NCBI RefSeq assembly: GCF_014855495.1
Contig: NZ_JACYFJ010000009.1
Location: forward strand, 1 to 64,000
Reading direction: 5' to 3'
From: Euzebyella saccharophila
GTDB taxonomy: Bacteria; Bacteroidota; Bacteroidia; Flavobacteriales; Flavobacteriaceae
DNA: 64,000 bases
Shown piece after piece: positions 54,979 to 63,272 of the stretch (the first letter of the stretch is position 1; each line of letters begins with the position of its first letter). The position numbers were made by a program, and so were the translations under genes. The notes under the pieces were generated by a model. It searched no databases. It was not told where the DNA came from and saw nothing but the letters and a program-made list of their open reading frames with translations.

Positions 54979-54982
54979 CATC

Positions 54983-55540
54983 GTGAACAAAAAAGATAGC
55001 ATATTACAAGCCGCTTTAAAGTTACTGACCTCCAACGGTCTACATGCTACCCCTATGTCCGCTATTGCCAAAGAGGCCGGAACGGGTATGGGTACCATCT
55101 ATAATTATTACCCAACCAAGGAGGTACTGATCAATGAAATCTATGTGGATATCAAACAACAAGAAGAGGCACTTTTTGACCACTTTAATTCAGAACTACC
55201 AACTAAGACCCAATTTGAGACGTATTTTGAGAACACCGTAGATTTCTTTCTCCAGAACCCGCTATACTTTAAGTTTATGGAGCAATTGCACGCCTCACCA
55301 ATTATTACCAATGATAGCAGAACTGTTGGCCGAAATGCGGTTGAAAGCGTGGTACAGCTTATTGATTCGGGCAAAAACGATAGAATTATAAAGAACATCA
55401 ATACCAGTGAAATTTTACAATTTGTAGGAGGAGCCATTCTGTCCTACTTACGCTGGTATTTATCCGATAATAACAATCAAGGAAATTCCCGCTCCTTGAA
55501 AAATTTAACAAGCATGGTTTGGGACGCCATTAAAGAATAA
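54983..55540 (+). CDS. TetR/AcrR-family regulator
   Basis: The 185-residue regulator has a TetR HTH at about 5-50 (ILQAALKLLTSNGLHATPMS, then AIAKEAGTGMGTIYNYYPTK). The GTG start at 54983 is needed for a complete first helix. The ligand domain spans 60-185. It is flanked by perfect palindromes, one over its own promoter and one before the downstream SDR, so it probably represses both. Confidence 0.9.
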   Translation: MNKKDSILQAALKLLTSNGLHATPMSAIAKEAGTGMGTIYNYYPTKEVLINEIYVDIKQQEEALFDHFNSELPTKTQFETYFENTVDFFLQNPLYFKFMEQLHASPIITNDSRTVGRNAVESVVQLIDSGKNDRIIKNINTSEILQFVGGAILSYLRWYLSDNNNQGNSRSLKNLTSMVWDAIKE

Positions 55541-55552
55541 ACAAAAAAATTT

Positions 55553-55576
55553 ATTCCAATATTGGAATGAACATTC
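55553..55576. promoter_or_regulatory. TetR operator candidates before the SDR gene
   Basis: A perfect 16-bp palindrome ATTCCAAT/ATTGGAAT (55553-55568) is followed and overlapped by GAATG-AA-CATTC (55565-55576). Both share TTGGAAT-type half-sites with the palindrome upstream of the tetR gene. Confidence 0.6.
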
Positions 55577-55592
55577 ACTCTATTATATCAAT

Positions 55593-56456
55593 ATGAAAAA
55601 GAACATCTTAATTACCGGAACCTCTACAGGAGTTGGCTACGAAGCCACCCTATTATTCGCAAAAAATGATTTTAAAGTTTACGCTACCATGCGAAACCTT
55701 GACAAATCAACCCCCTTAAAAGAAGCTATCGCAGCAGAAAACTTAGATATTGAATTACTTCCCCTTGATGTTTCCGACAATGAAACCATTCTTAAGGCAG
55801 TAAATACCATCCTCGAAAAAGACGGCAAAATAGATTTCTTACTTAATAATGCCGGAGCAGGATTTGCTAAAACCTTGGAACAGTCAACCTTGGAAGAAAT
55901 TGATTGGGTGACCGATGTGAACTACACCGGAGTTGTACGTACAACCAAAGCGGTACTACCCCATATGAGGGAGGCACGCTCTGGCCATATCATTAATGTT
56001 ACTTCGGTAGGCGGACTTATCGGACAGCCTTTCAACGAGGCCTATTGCGCCGCCAAATTTGCCGTTGAAGGTTTTACCGAGGCACTTGCCACTTACGTAT
56101 CAAAAGCATTTAACGTAAAATTCAGTATGGTTGAACCAGGCGGTATTTCTACGGAATTTATGACCAACGCTGTATCAAAAACAGCTAATGATAAAGGCGA
56201 GTTTGTTACGGGAGAGTATGCGCCCATCTTTCAGAAATATTTGGAAGGTGCTTAAAATCGTGCCGAAACAGGGGAAGCATCTCCTTACCAAACCGGAAAG
56301 GAAGTGGCAGAAATCATTTTAAATGTAGCACTTTCGGAAAATCCTCCATTGCGTATCAGAACGTCTAAGTGGGCTGAGGATTTCACCCAGTTAAAAACCC
56401 AAGCCGATCCAGATGGAAGTAAGTTAGTCGCACAAATTCAAGCAACTATTAGTTAA
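55593..56456 (+). pseudogene. Short-chain dehydrogenase interrupted by one in-frame stop
   Basis: The frame encodes a classical SDR with TGTSTGVG (8-15), NNAGAGF and the catalytic YCAAK. TAA at 56253-56255 stops it after 220 residues. The same frame then runs open for 66 more codons (NRAETGEASPYQTGKEVAEI and on to IQATIS) to a TAA at 56454-56456, which overlaps the ATG of the next gene. The tail looks like the normal SDR C-terminus, so a single base change (for example CAA, GAA or AAA to TAA) is the likely cause. The 220-residue product keeps the active site and may still be made; a sequencing error is also possible. Confidence 0.8.
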
Positions 56457-56809
56457 TGGGCAATCTAGCTTTCTGGATAACCACAGGTTTCCTTTCCCTA
56501 TTTTTGGTACTTAGCTCTTACTCTTATGTATTTAGTCCCAATACCATTGAAGGTATTAGAGACCTCGGGTTTCCTGATTACTTTAGATGGCAACTGGCCA
56601 TTTTAAAGCTCGCGGCAGCGCTCATCATTCTTCTGCCAAATTTGCCATGGACCCTCAAGGAATGGGGCTACGCCGGAATTAGTTTCTTTATAATCACCGC
56701 TTTAGTGGCCCATGTTGCGCACAAAGATTCTGTACAGATTTCCATTAGTTTGATCATCCTGCTACTCACAACAATAGCATCTTATGTATTGGCAAAAGGG
56801 CTGCTTTAA
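56456..56809 (+). CDS. DoxX-like membrane protein
   Basis: The 117-residue protein has four membrane helices and the DoxX pattern (FSPNTIEGIRDLGFPDYFRW, then LAILKLAAALIILLP). The ATG overlaps the ancestral stop of the SDR by one base, a coupling that the new stop would weaken. DoxX-like proteins are often in redox or thiol-stress operons. Confidence 0.85.
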   Translation: MGNLAFWITTGFLSLFLVLSSYSYVFSPNTIEGIRDLGFPDYFRWQLAILKLAAALIILLPNLPWTLKEWGYAGISFFIITALVAHVAHKDSVQISISLIILLLTTIASYVLAKGLL

Positions 56810-56816
56810 ACCATTA

Positions 56817-56859
56817 TGCAGCTTGCGTAATTTCTGTTTACACAAGCTGCATTATTTTT
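56817..56859 (+). terminator. Terminator of the TetR-SDR-DoxX unit
   Basis: The stem TGCAGCTTG/CAAGCTGCA has a 17-nt loop and is followed by TTATTTTT. Confidence 0.7.
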
Positions 56860-56882
56860 ATATTTAAAGCAAAGCTCAAAAA

Positions 56883-57671
56883 ATGGATATTAAGCCAATT
56901 TTCTTCCTATTACTGCTAAGTTTTTCGACCAGCTTCGGACAAATTTTGAAAAAAGAAATTCCCGACAAACTGGTGGTGCTTACGTTTGATGACGCCCCGG
57001 CCAGCCACTATTCCCACGTAGCTCCCTTACTTAAAGAATACGGGTTTGGCGCCACTTTCTTTGTTTGTGAATTCCCTCCAAATTATAAGGATAGTACGCT
57101 TTATATGAATTGGCGCCAAATGAAGGAATTGCACCAAATGGGGTTTGAGATTGCCAACCATACTAGAACACATGCCAACGTTTCTAAACTGTCCAAAGAC
57201 TCATTTTTTAACGAGCTTAGCTATATTGAAGATAAATGCGATAGCCTACAAATAAATACTCCCTTAAATTTTGCGTATCCCGGTTATGGTTTGGATGAAG
57301 AAGTTTTAGACCACTTGGCGAATAAAAACTATCGTTTTGCACGGGCCGGTGGCAAACGAACTTACAATCCGCTGGAAGACCATCCTTATCTTATTCCCAG
57401 TTGGGCTCCGGATGCTCACAATGAGGAAGAAATTATGGAGGCGATAGAAAGCGCCAAAAACGGCCATATCACCGTGCTCACATTTCATGGTGTTCCCGAT
57501 TTGGAACATCCTTGGGTAACCGTACCAGAAGAGCTTTTTAAGAAGTATATGGATTTTCTGAAGGAAAACGAGTATCAAGTACTTTCCTTAATTGCTTTGG
57601 AAGCATTCATTAGCGTTCAGGAAGCCCACCATAAACTTAAACCTGATTTTTCCAAACGCCTAAAAAACTAA
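56883..57671 (+). CDS. Polysaccharide deacetylase (NodB family), exported
   Basis: The 262-residue protein has a signal peptide (1-20, FSTSFGQ) and a NodB domain with [12 protein letters not shown] (metal Asp pair), [10 protein letters not shown] (His pair) and a later TFHGVPD. It would remove acetyl groups from peptidoglycan or surface glycan. It ends 2 bp before a VOC-family gene. Confidence 0.9.
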   Translation: MDIKPIFFLLLLSFSTSFGQILKKEIPDKLVVLTFDDAPASHYSHVAPLLKEYGFGATFFVCEFPPNYKDSTLYMNWRQMKELHQMGFEIANHTRTHANVSKLSKDSFFNELSYIEDKCDSLQINTPLNFAYPGYGLDEEVLDHLANKNYRFARAGGKRTYNPLEDHPYLIPSWAPDAHNEEEIMEAIESAKNGHITVLTFHGVPDLEHPWVTVPEELFKKYMDFLKENEYQVLSLIALEAFISVQEAHHKLKPDFSKRLKN

Positions 57672-57673
57672 AT

Positions 57674-58099
57674 ATGCAGCAAATTTCTCCTTTCCATATT
57701 GCCATACCCGTTCACAACCTTAAAGAATGCCGGAAATTCTACGGTCAAATACTCAACTGTATGGAAGGCCGAAGTAGCGAGCTTTGGGTAGATTTCAATC
57801 TCTTTGGTCACCAATTGGTCATACATTACAAACCAAAATCTGCATCGGAAGAGTTGCACCACAATCCCGTAGATGGGCATGATGTGCCCGTTCCCCATTA
57901 TGGCGTAGTACTCCCATGGGAAGAGTTTGAAAATTTTGCGGATAACCTCAAACAAAAAAAGGTTCAATTTATCATTGAACCCTACATACGTTTTAAAGGG
58001 CAACCCGGTGAACAGGCTACCATGTTCTTTTTAGACCCGGCCGGGAACGCCTTGGAATTCAAGGCGTTTAAAAATATGGACCAGCTTTTTGCCAAATAA
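57674..58099 (+). CDS. VOC-family (glyoxalase/bleomycin resistance-like) protein
   Basis: The 141-residue protein has paired beta-alpha-beta units with [34 protein letters not shown] and [12 protein letters not shown]. Likely metal ligands are His8, His in PVPHYG and Glu in ALEFK. The reaction is unknown. It follows the deacetylase directly and is likely in the same transcript. Confidence 0.88.
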   Translation: MQQISPFHIAIPVHNLKECRKFYGQILNCMEGRSSELWVDFNLFGHQLVIHYKPKSASEELHHNPVDGHDVPVPHYGVVLPWEEFENFADNLKQKKVQFIIEPYIRFKGQPGEQATMFFLDPAGNALEFKAFKNMDQLFAK

Positions 58100-58100
58100 C

Positions 58101-59072
58101 TTATTGAGACCAAGAAGTGGGTACTCTGTCCCAACGGTGTTTTTTAAGCTCCTGAACCAATTCTGAGGGTAACGGAGTACCGTCACTGGTAGCGGTATTG
58201 GCCAAAACATTCCGCTGCTTGCGCATTCCCGGTATGGTTGTACTCACCGTTTTGTTCTCCAATATAAAACGCAAGGCCATTTCCGCCATCGTCATTCCTT
58301 CCGGTATAATAGGACGCAGGGCATCGGCATGTTCCACACTACTATTTAAATTTTCAGGAACGAAATAAGTCCCTCTCCAATCCCCTTCGGGAAAAACGGT
58401 ATCCTTCGTAAGATTTCCTGTAAGTGTCCCCTCATCAAAAGGCACCCGTGCGATTACGGCAATGTCCTTTTCCTCACAAAGTGGAAAAAGTCTATCCTCA
58501 GGATTTTGATCAAAAATATTATAGATGACCTGCACGGCATCAATGAGGCCGGTTTCCAAAGCTTTTATTCCGTTTTCGGGCTCCCAGCGGTTTACACTGA
58601 TTCCCATAGCGGCAATTTTACCGTCCTTTTTTAAATCTTCTATAGCCCGTTGCCATTCTTCTCGATGAGACCAACCGTCATCCCACGTATGAAACTGCAT
58701 TAAGTCAATACGCTCTATCCCTAGATTGACAAGCGTCTTTTCCGTATACTCTACAATATGGTTGACCGGATACGAATCTTCATAGGTATATTCCGGTTTT
58801 GCCGGCCATTGAAAATTTTTAGGCGGTATTTTACTGGCCGTGTATATTTTCTCTTTGGAATGTCTTCTCACCAACTGTCCCAAAAGCTCTTCGCTATGTC
58901 CTTCGCCATAACCCCAGGCCGTGTCAAAAAAATTGACCCCATTTTCTACGGCTAGGTCCAAGGACTTGGCCGATTGAATATCGTCCGATTCTTTCCAGCC
59001 TGCCATTCCCCACATACCGTAGCCAATTTCACTAACCTGCCAGTCGGTTCTCCCAAACCTTCTATATTTCAT
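58101..59072 (-). CDS. Aldo/keto reductase
   Basis: The ATG at 59072 gives 323 residues, starting MKYRRFGRTDWQVSEIGYGM. The barrel motifs FFDTAWGYGEGHSEELLGQL and MQFHTWDDG are visible; the Asp, Tyr and Lys of the catalytic tetrad fall in the usual places. It is NAD(P)H-dependent; the substrate is unknown. It is transcribed toward the VOC gene. Confidence 0.9.
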   Translation of the reverse strand: MKYRRFGRTDWQVSEIGYGMWGMAGWKESDDIQSAKSLDLAVENGVNFFDTAWGYGEGHSEELLGQLVRRHSKEKIYTASKIPPKNFQWPAKPEYTYEDSYPVNHIVEYTEKTLVNLGIERIDLMQFHTWDDGWSHREEWQRAIEDLKKDGKIAAMGISVNRWEPENGIKALETGLIDAVQVIYNIFDQNPEDRLFPLCEEKDIAVIARVPFDEGTLTGNLTKDTVFPEGDWRGTYFVPENLNSSVEHADALRPIIPEGMTMAEMALRFILENKTVSTTIPGMRKQRNVLANTATSDGTPLPSELVQELKKHRWDRVPTSWSQ

Positions 59073-59112
59073 AATTGTGTTTTTTAAAGTTGAATATTGT
59101 TTGAGGCGGAAC

Positions 59113-59178
59113 AAAAAAGAACCCGCATCTTATTGAAGTGGTAATTTACAAATGAAATTGACCAATTTAAGATGCGGG
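59113..59178 (-). terminator. Terminator of the Gfo/Idh/MocA gene
   Basis: An 11-bp stem CCCGCATCTTA/TAAGATGCGGG encloses a 35-nt loop; the minus-strand RNA ends in a T-rich run. Confidence 0.7.
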
Positions 59179-59198
59179 CCCTAAAAATTGAAATCTGT

Positions 59199-60620
59199 TT
59201 AGAAATCCCTATACTCGTCGCCTAAATATTGATTGGCTTCCTCTTCTGAAAATTTAGCCGCTTCGGCATCCCAATGCAAGGTCTGGTTCGGGAATCTACC
59301 CGCAATCACACCTAACAGAATGGTTTCCGTTAAACGGGAAGCATACGAGAATGGAGCCGATGTTTCACCTTTTCCTAAACAGGCATCTACAAACTGGTGG
59401 TAGTGCTTAGGACCTTCAGACTCATAATTTCTCACTGGCTCACCCAAGCCGAACTTTTGAGAGACCTCAGCGATCTCATCTGAAATATCAACATATTTGC
59501 CTCGAACAATTTTCTTAGGTAATTGCATGAAATGAGGAAGTAATAAACGTCCCTTTTTACCAATGAACATAGCGCCTTGGTCCGGTAATTGACCTTCACC
59601 AGCCACACCGGCATCCAAAGAAATTTTGTCCTCGACACTATCGGATTTTTGTTTTTTTCCTGCAGTCGGCTTTGCACCTGGTAGAATCAAATCTTCGTGG
59701 GCAGGGGGCATTCCCGGTCCGTCATACCAAATCCATTTCAGATTTTTGGCAGTATACTCGGTTCCAGGAAATTCATAAGTAACCGTATTGTTCTCTGGGT
59801 AACCAAAACCATTTGGTTCCCTACATTCATTTTTGATGGTCAACGGCACATCTAAGTTCAATGCATTATAAGGGGTATCAAAAATATGAACGCCCATATC
59901 GCCCAATGTTCCACATCCGTAATCTAAAAGTTTACGCCAGTTACCCGGGTGGTAATAGCCTTCTTTATAAGGGCGTTTTTTAGAAGTACCCAACCAAAGG
60001 TTCCAATCCAGTTGTGGTGGTACCGGGTCTTCACCTTCGGGCTCAGGACCATTGTACCCCCAAGATTTTGGAGACCAAGCATGTACCGTATGCACCTTCC
60101 CGATGATTCCGGATTGAATCAAGTGGGTGGCCAATCTATAATCGTAGAAAGAATGTACCTGAATACCCATTTGGGTAACCAAATTCTTCTCTTTGGCCAG
60201 TTGGTTCATTTTTCGGGATTCTTCCACGTAATGGGTCAAAGGTTTTTGACAATAAACGGGTTTGTCCATTTCCATGGCCATAATCGAAGCTGGTGCATGT
60301 GTATGGTCGGGTGTCGATACGATAACGGCATCAATCTGCTCGCCCATTTCTACCAGCATAGTTCTATAATCGAAAAACACGCGGGCCCCAGGGTGCAATT
60401 TATGGGCTTTGGCCAGGTTAATTGAGTCCACATCGCATAGTGCCACAACATCAACTGATTTGTGGGACGATATGGCCTCTAAGTCGGCAGCTCCCATATT
60501 ACCCACGCCAATATGTGCCGTTCTCAATTTTTTGTTGGGGCCAAACGCCCACGTTGCATTTGGTAAAAGCGCAAATGACGATACCGCCGCCGCACTTTTT
60601 AAAAATTCTCTTTTGTTCAT
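59199..60620 (-). CDS. Gfo/Idh/MocA-family oxidoreductase, exported
   Basis: The 473-residue protein has a signal-like N-terminus (MNKREFLKSAAAVSSFALLP) and a Rossmann site GVGNMGAADL. The catalytic-site Lys lies in VYCQKPLTHYVEE. Exported members of this family often oxidise sugars at C3. The DUF1080 gene 19 bp upstream makes a 3-keto-glycoside pathway likely: oxidation to the 3-keto sugar, then lyase/hydrolase cleavage. The substrate is unknown. Confidence 0.88.
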   Translation of the reverse strand: MNKREFLKSAAAVSSFALLPNATWAFGPNKKLRTAHIGVGNMGAADLEAISSHKSVDVVALCDVDSINLAKAHKLHPGARVFFDYRTMLVEMGEQIDAVIVSTPDHTHAPASIMAMEMDKPVYCQKPLTHYVEESRKMNQLAKEKNLVTQMGIQVHSFYDYRLATHLIQSGIIGKVHTVHAWSPKSWGYNGPEPEGEDPVPPQLDWNLWLGTSKKRPYKEGYYHPGNWRKLLDYGCGTLGDMGVHIFDTPYNALNLDVPLTIKNECREPNGFGYPENNTVTYEFPGTEYTAKNLKWIWYDGPGMPPAHEDLILPGAKPTAGKKQKSDSVEDKISLDAGVAGEGQLPDQGAMFIGKKGRLLLPHFMQLPKKIVRGKYVDISDEIAEVSQKFGLGEPVRNYESEGPKHYHQFVDACLGKGETSAPFSYASRLTETILLGVIAGRFPNQTLHWDAEAAKFSEEEANQYLGDEYRDF

Positions 60621-60639
60621 TAGAGTAGTTTAGTATGGT

Positions 60640-61404
60640 TTATAATTTTCTTAGCTTGATATTTTTTAACCAAAGCGGACTGTCGTGATCCTGAAATCCG
60701 ATATAGCCCGACTTAAAAGTACCGTATTTTGGTGAATCTTTCCATTTGCCCTCACTTTTACGCTTCTCCCAATCTTCGCTCCATGGCACAAAAGACAGTA
60801 ATTTTTTTCCGTTGAGCCAGTGCTCTACTTTTTCAGGCGTAAAAATGACCCTAGAAGTATTCCACTCCCCTGCCGGTTTGGTTATTTTTTGGGAAACGTC
60901 AGGCACATGCATCGCATAATCCGCTCCCGTTTTTTGCCATTCTTCCAATTTTGCATTATTGATAGCCTCCCAGCCCAAATCATCCAACATTTGATATTCG
61001 GGAGATATTTCGGGCATTCCCCAATTACCTTCCTTTACGTGATATAACATTCCACTATTTCCTCCTTCGGGTATTTTCCACTCCCAAGCAAGCTCAAAAT
61101 TATCAAACTCCTCAGCGGCATAAATAATATCATTTCCTCCTTTTCTATTGGCCTCGGTCCTTTTTTCGGTATCAAAGGTCAACACACCATCTTCAATTAC
61201 CCATTGTGGTGGTAAGTCCTCGCCGTTATAGGAACGCCACCCGTCTGTAGTTGTTCCGTCAAATAAATAAATCCACTCATCCTCGGATGGGCTGGTTTCT
61301 TCTTGCGCCACCTCATTAGTGGACGTTTCATTTTTTTTCTCTGTTTTACAGGAAAAAAGAAGAACGGAAATTGATAAAATGGTACAAATTTTCTTCATGG
61401 TCAT
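60640..61404 (-). CDS. 3-keto-disaccharide hydrolase family lipoprotein (DUF1080)
   Basis: The 254-residue lipoprotein has a signal ending VLLFSC (Cys19) and one DUF1080 jellyroll domain: EWIYLFDGTTTDGWRSYNGE, NFELAWEWKIPEGGNSGMLY, YEYQML-type YQMLDD, and a C-terminal SGYIGFQDHDSPLWLKNIKL. The family hydrolyses 3-keto-glycosides. It heads a pair with the Gfo/Idh/MocA gene. Confidence 0.88.
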   Translation of the reverse strand: MTMKKICTILSISVLLFSCKTEKKNETSTNEVAQEETSPSEDEWIYLFDGTTTDGWRSYNGEDLPPQWVIEDGVLTFDTEKRTEANRKGGNDIIYAAEEFDNFELAWEWKIPEGGNSGMLYHVKEGNWGMPEISPEYQMLDDLGWEAINNAKLEEWQKTGADYAMHVPDVSQKITKPAGEWNTSRVIFTPEKVEHWLNGKKLLSFVPWSEDWEKRKSEGKWKDSPKYGTFKSGYIGFQDHDSPLWLKNIKLRKL

Positions 61405-61659
61405 TTAGTTAATTTAGGTTTTAAGATATATTATAGTAGTAAATTTCTGTAATTTATTCTGTGTGTACGAACACTTTTTTAATTTAAAAAATACAAATTC
61501 TTCAATTAAAGGGTATGAAAGATAGTAATATTACGAAGACTAAAATAAATAGATTTTAAATCTTATCCCATGCCTATTTTTGCTCTTTCCCCTACAATTT
61601 TGTCCTGTAGACCAGCTTAACTACCTCCCTGACCTTTTGATTTTTTAAAGATAAGAGGT

Positions 61660-62964
61660 TTACTGCGGATTATTGGCTTTGATGGAACCTATCGCCAAAA
61701 ATAAAAGGAACGCCAGGCCCAAATACCCCATAAGCCTATAGGAACCAAAGGTGCTAAAACAAAAACTGAAAATGGAAGGCGCCAGGGCACTTGCCAAAAT
61801 TAAAAAGGACATTACCTTACCCGTTATTGCACCCAAATGGGTGCGACCATAAAAGCGTGGCCACACAATAGCGTTCAGTACAGCAAAAAAACCTCCCAAG
61901 ATTCCGAATCCGCCAATTAGCAATGGTACACCAAAGGCGGTGGACAAAAACAAAAAACCAACGGAAGCCATTAAGCCTCCTAGAATCATTAGATATAAAT
62001 ACAGCTTTAACTGTAGGTAATCACTTAAAAAGTTAAAAATGGAAGAAATGGTTACCGCGACTACCGATGCCGGTAAGAATATGGAAATTGCATCCTCTTT
62101 AGGAAAGCCTTCACTTGCAAAAACGGATACCACATGAAAGGTAAGACCGGTTATAAAAAAGCTATTAAAGGCTAAAATAAGGGCGTACATCCAGAAAGCA
62201 CGCGTACCTTGAGCCTCTTTTACTGTATATTGATGAGCCAAGGGAACGTGTTTCTTTTCTTCTTCCGAATCCACATTAGAACCATCTGGAGATAAGCCGT
62301 GCTCCTCTGGATTGTTCTTATAAAACTGTAGTGCAATTAAACTGAATACTAAAAGACCTGCTGCCAAAAACTGCCAAGCCGTTTGCCAGCTAAATCCCTC
62401 AATTAGTGCATTTACCCATAAAGGCGATGACGAGAATCCAAAAGAAATGGCGACACTACTAATGGCGTTTACCTTGCCCCTATTCTTATCGAACCAAATC
62501 ATGATTACATTTCTTGAGGCCATTGTCAATACGCCTTGACCAGAAAACCTAAGGATAAAAAAGAGCACGGTCATCAACAAAAAGGGAATCCACCAGGTAT
62601 TCAAACTAAGTAAAGCCTTTAAAAATTCACTCATCTGAACAGACCAAGAACATAACATCAATGCTAAAGAAAGGGTCAAAGCGGCAAAGAAGGCTACATA
62701 GCGCGCGCCATAGACATCAAACCATTTTCCCGCCCTTCCAATCACTAAGGAGCTACAAATGGTACCGATCATATAGGCATTGCTAAACTGGTTTCGGGTA
62801 AGGCCCAAGGCGTCTTTTACCGGGTCTGTAAAAACCGAAACACCAATAGTCTGGCCCGGTATGCTACAATAAATTCCAAAAGTACCTACTACGAGAATGA
62901 TATATCCATAGAAAAAAGGACTTTTAGCAGGATCTATGAATGAAAAACGGTTGGTGGCAGCCAT
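61660..62964 (-). CDS. MFS transporter
   Basis: The 434-residue permease has 12 membrane helices. It resembles the oxalate/formate and monocarboxylate type in layout (GQTIGVSVFTDPVKDALGLT, FDVYGARYVAFFAALTLSL). The substrate is not known. It runs away from the lipoprotein gene at 63 kb. It is upstream of the keto-glycoside genes on the same strand, 255 bp away. Confidence 0.88.
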   Translation of the reverse strand: MAATNRFSFIDPAKSPFFYGYIILVVGTFGIYCSIPGQTIGVSVFTDPVKDALGLTRNQFSNAYMIGTICSSLVIGRAGKWFDVYGARYVAFFAALTLSLALMLCSWSVQMSEFLKALLSLNTWWIPFLLMTVLFFILRFSGQGVLTMASRNVIMIWFDKNRGKVNAISSVAISFGFSSSPLWVNALIEGFSWQTAWQFLAAGLLVFSLIALQFYKNNPEEHGLSPDGSNVDSEEEKKHVPLAHQYTVKEAQGTRAFWMYALILAFNSFFITGLTFHVVSVFASEGFPKEDAISIFLPASVVAVTISSIFNFLSDYLQLKLYLYLMILGGLMASVGFLFLSTAFGVPLLIGGFGILGGFFAVLNAIVWPRFYGRTHLGAITGKVMSFLILASALAPSIFSFCFSTFGSYRLMGYLGLAFLLFLAIGSIKANNPQ

Positions 62965-63091
62965 AATAAGAAAGGCGCAAGGTACGCTAAATTAAATCAG
63001 AATGTGGGTTAAGAAATAGTTGTCTGCTTTTATAAATACGGAAATGGACTTTTGTACGTTAATAGAACAGTGGATTTATAAAGCAGTCGTC

Positions 63092-63244
63092 ATGAGAAAA
63101 ATTTTAGCAGCGAGCTTCATCCTTTTGGCTATTATTGCCATGGGAAGTTGCAGTATTGATGATAGCAATGACATTGAGATTATTAAACCTGGGGACACGG
63201 TCATTACCGGTAACGGAATGGCCTACCAAGTTAAACTTCAATAA
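63092..63244 (+). CDS. Tiny lipoprotein
   Basis: The ATG at 63092 gives 50 residues: a signal ending IIAMGSC, then SIDDSNDIEIIKPGDTVITG and a short C-terminus. The mature protein has about 30 residues and no known family. The frame upstream to 63020 is probably non-coding. Confidence 0.65.
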   Translation: MRKILAASFILLAIIAMGSCSIDDSNDIEIIKPGDTVITGNGMAYQVKLQ

Positions 63245-63272
63245 AAAAGGGAGCTCGCGCTCCCTTTTTTCT
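63243..63272. terminator. Bidirectional terminator between lipoprotein and folD
   Basis: A perfect 12-bp stem AAAAAAGGGAGC/GCTCCCTTTTTT with a TCGC loop serves both converging genes. Confidence 0.9.
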
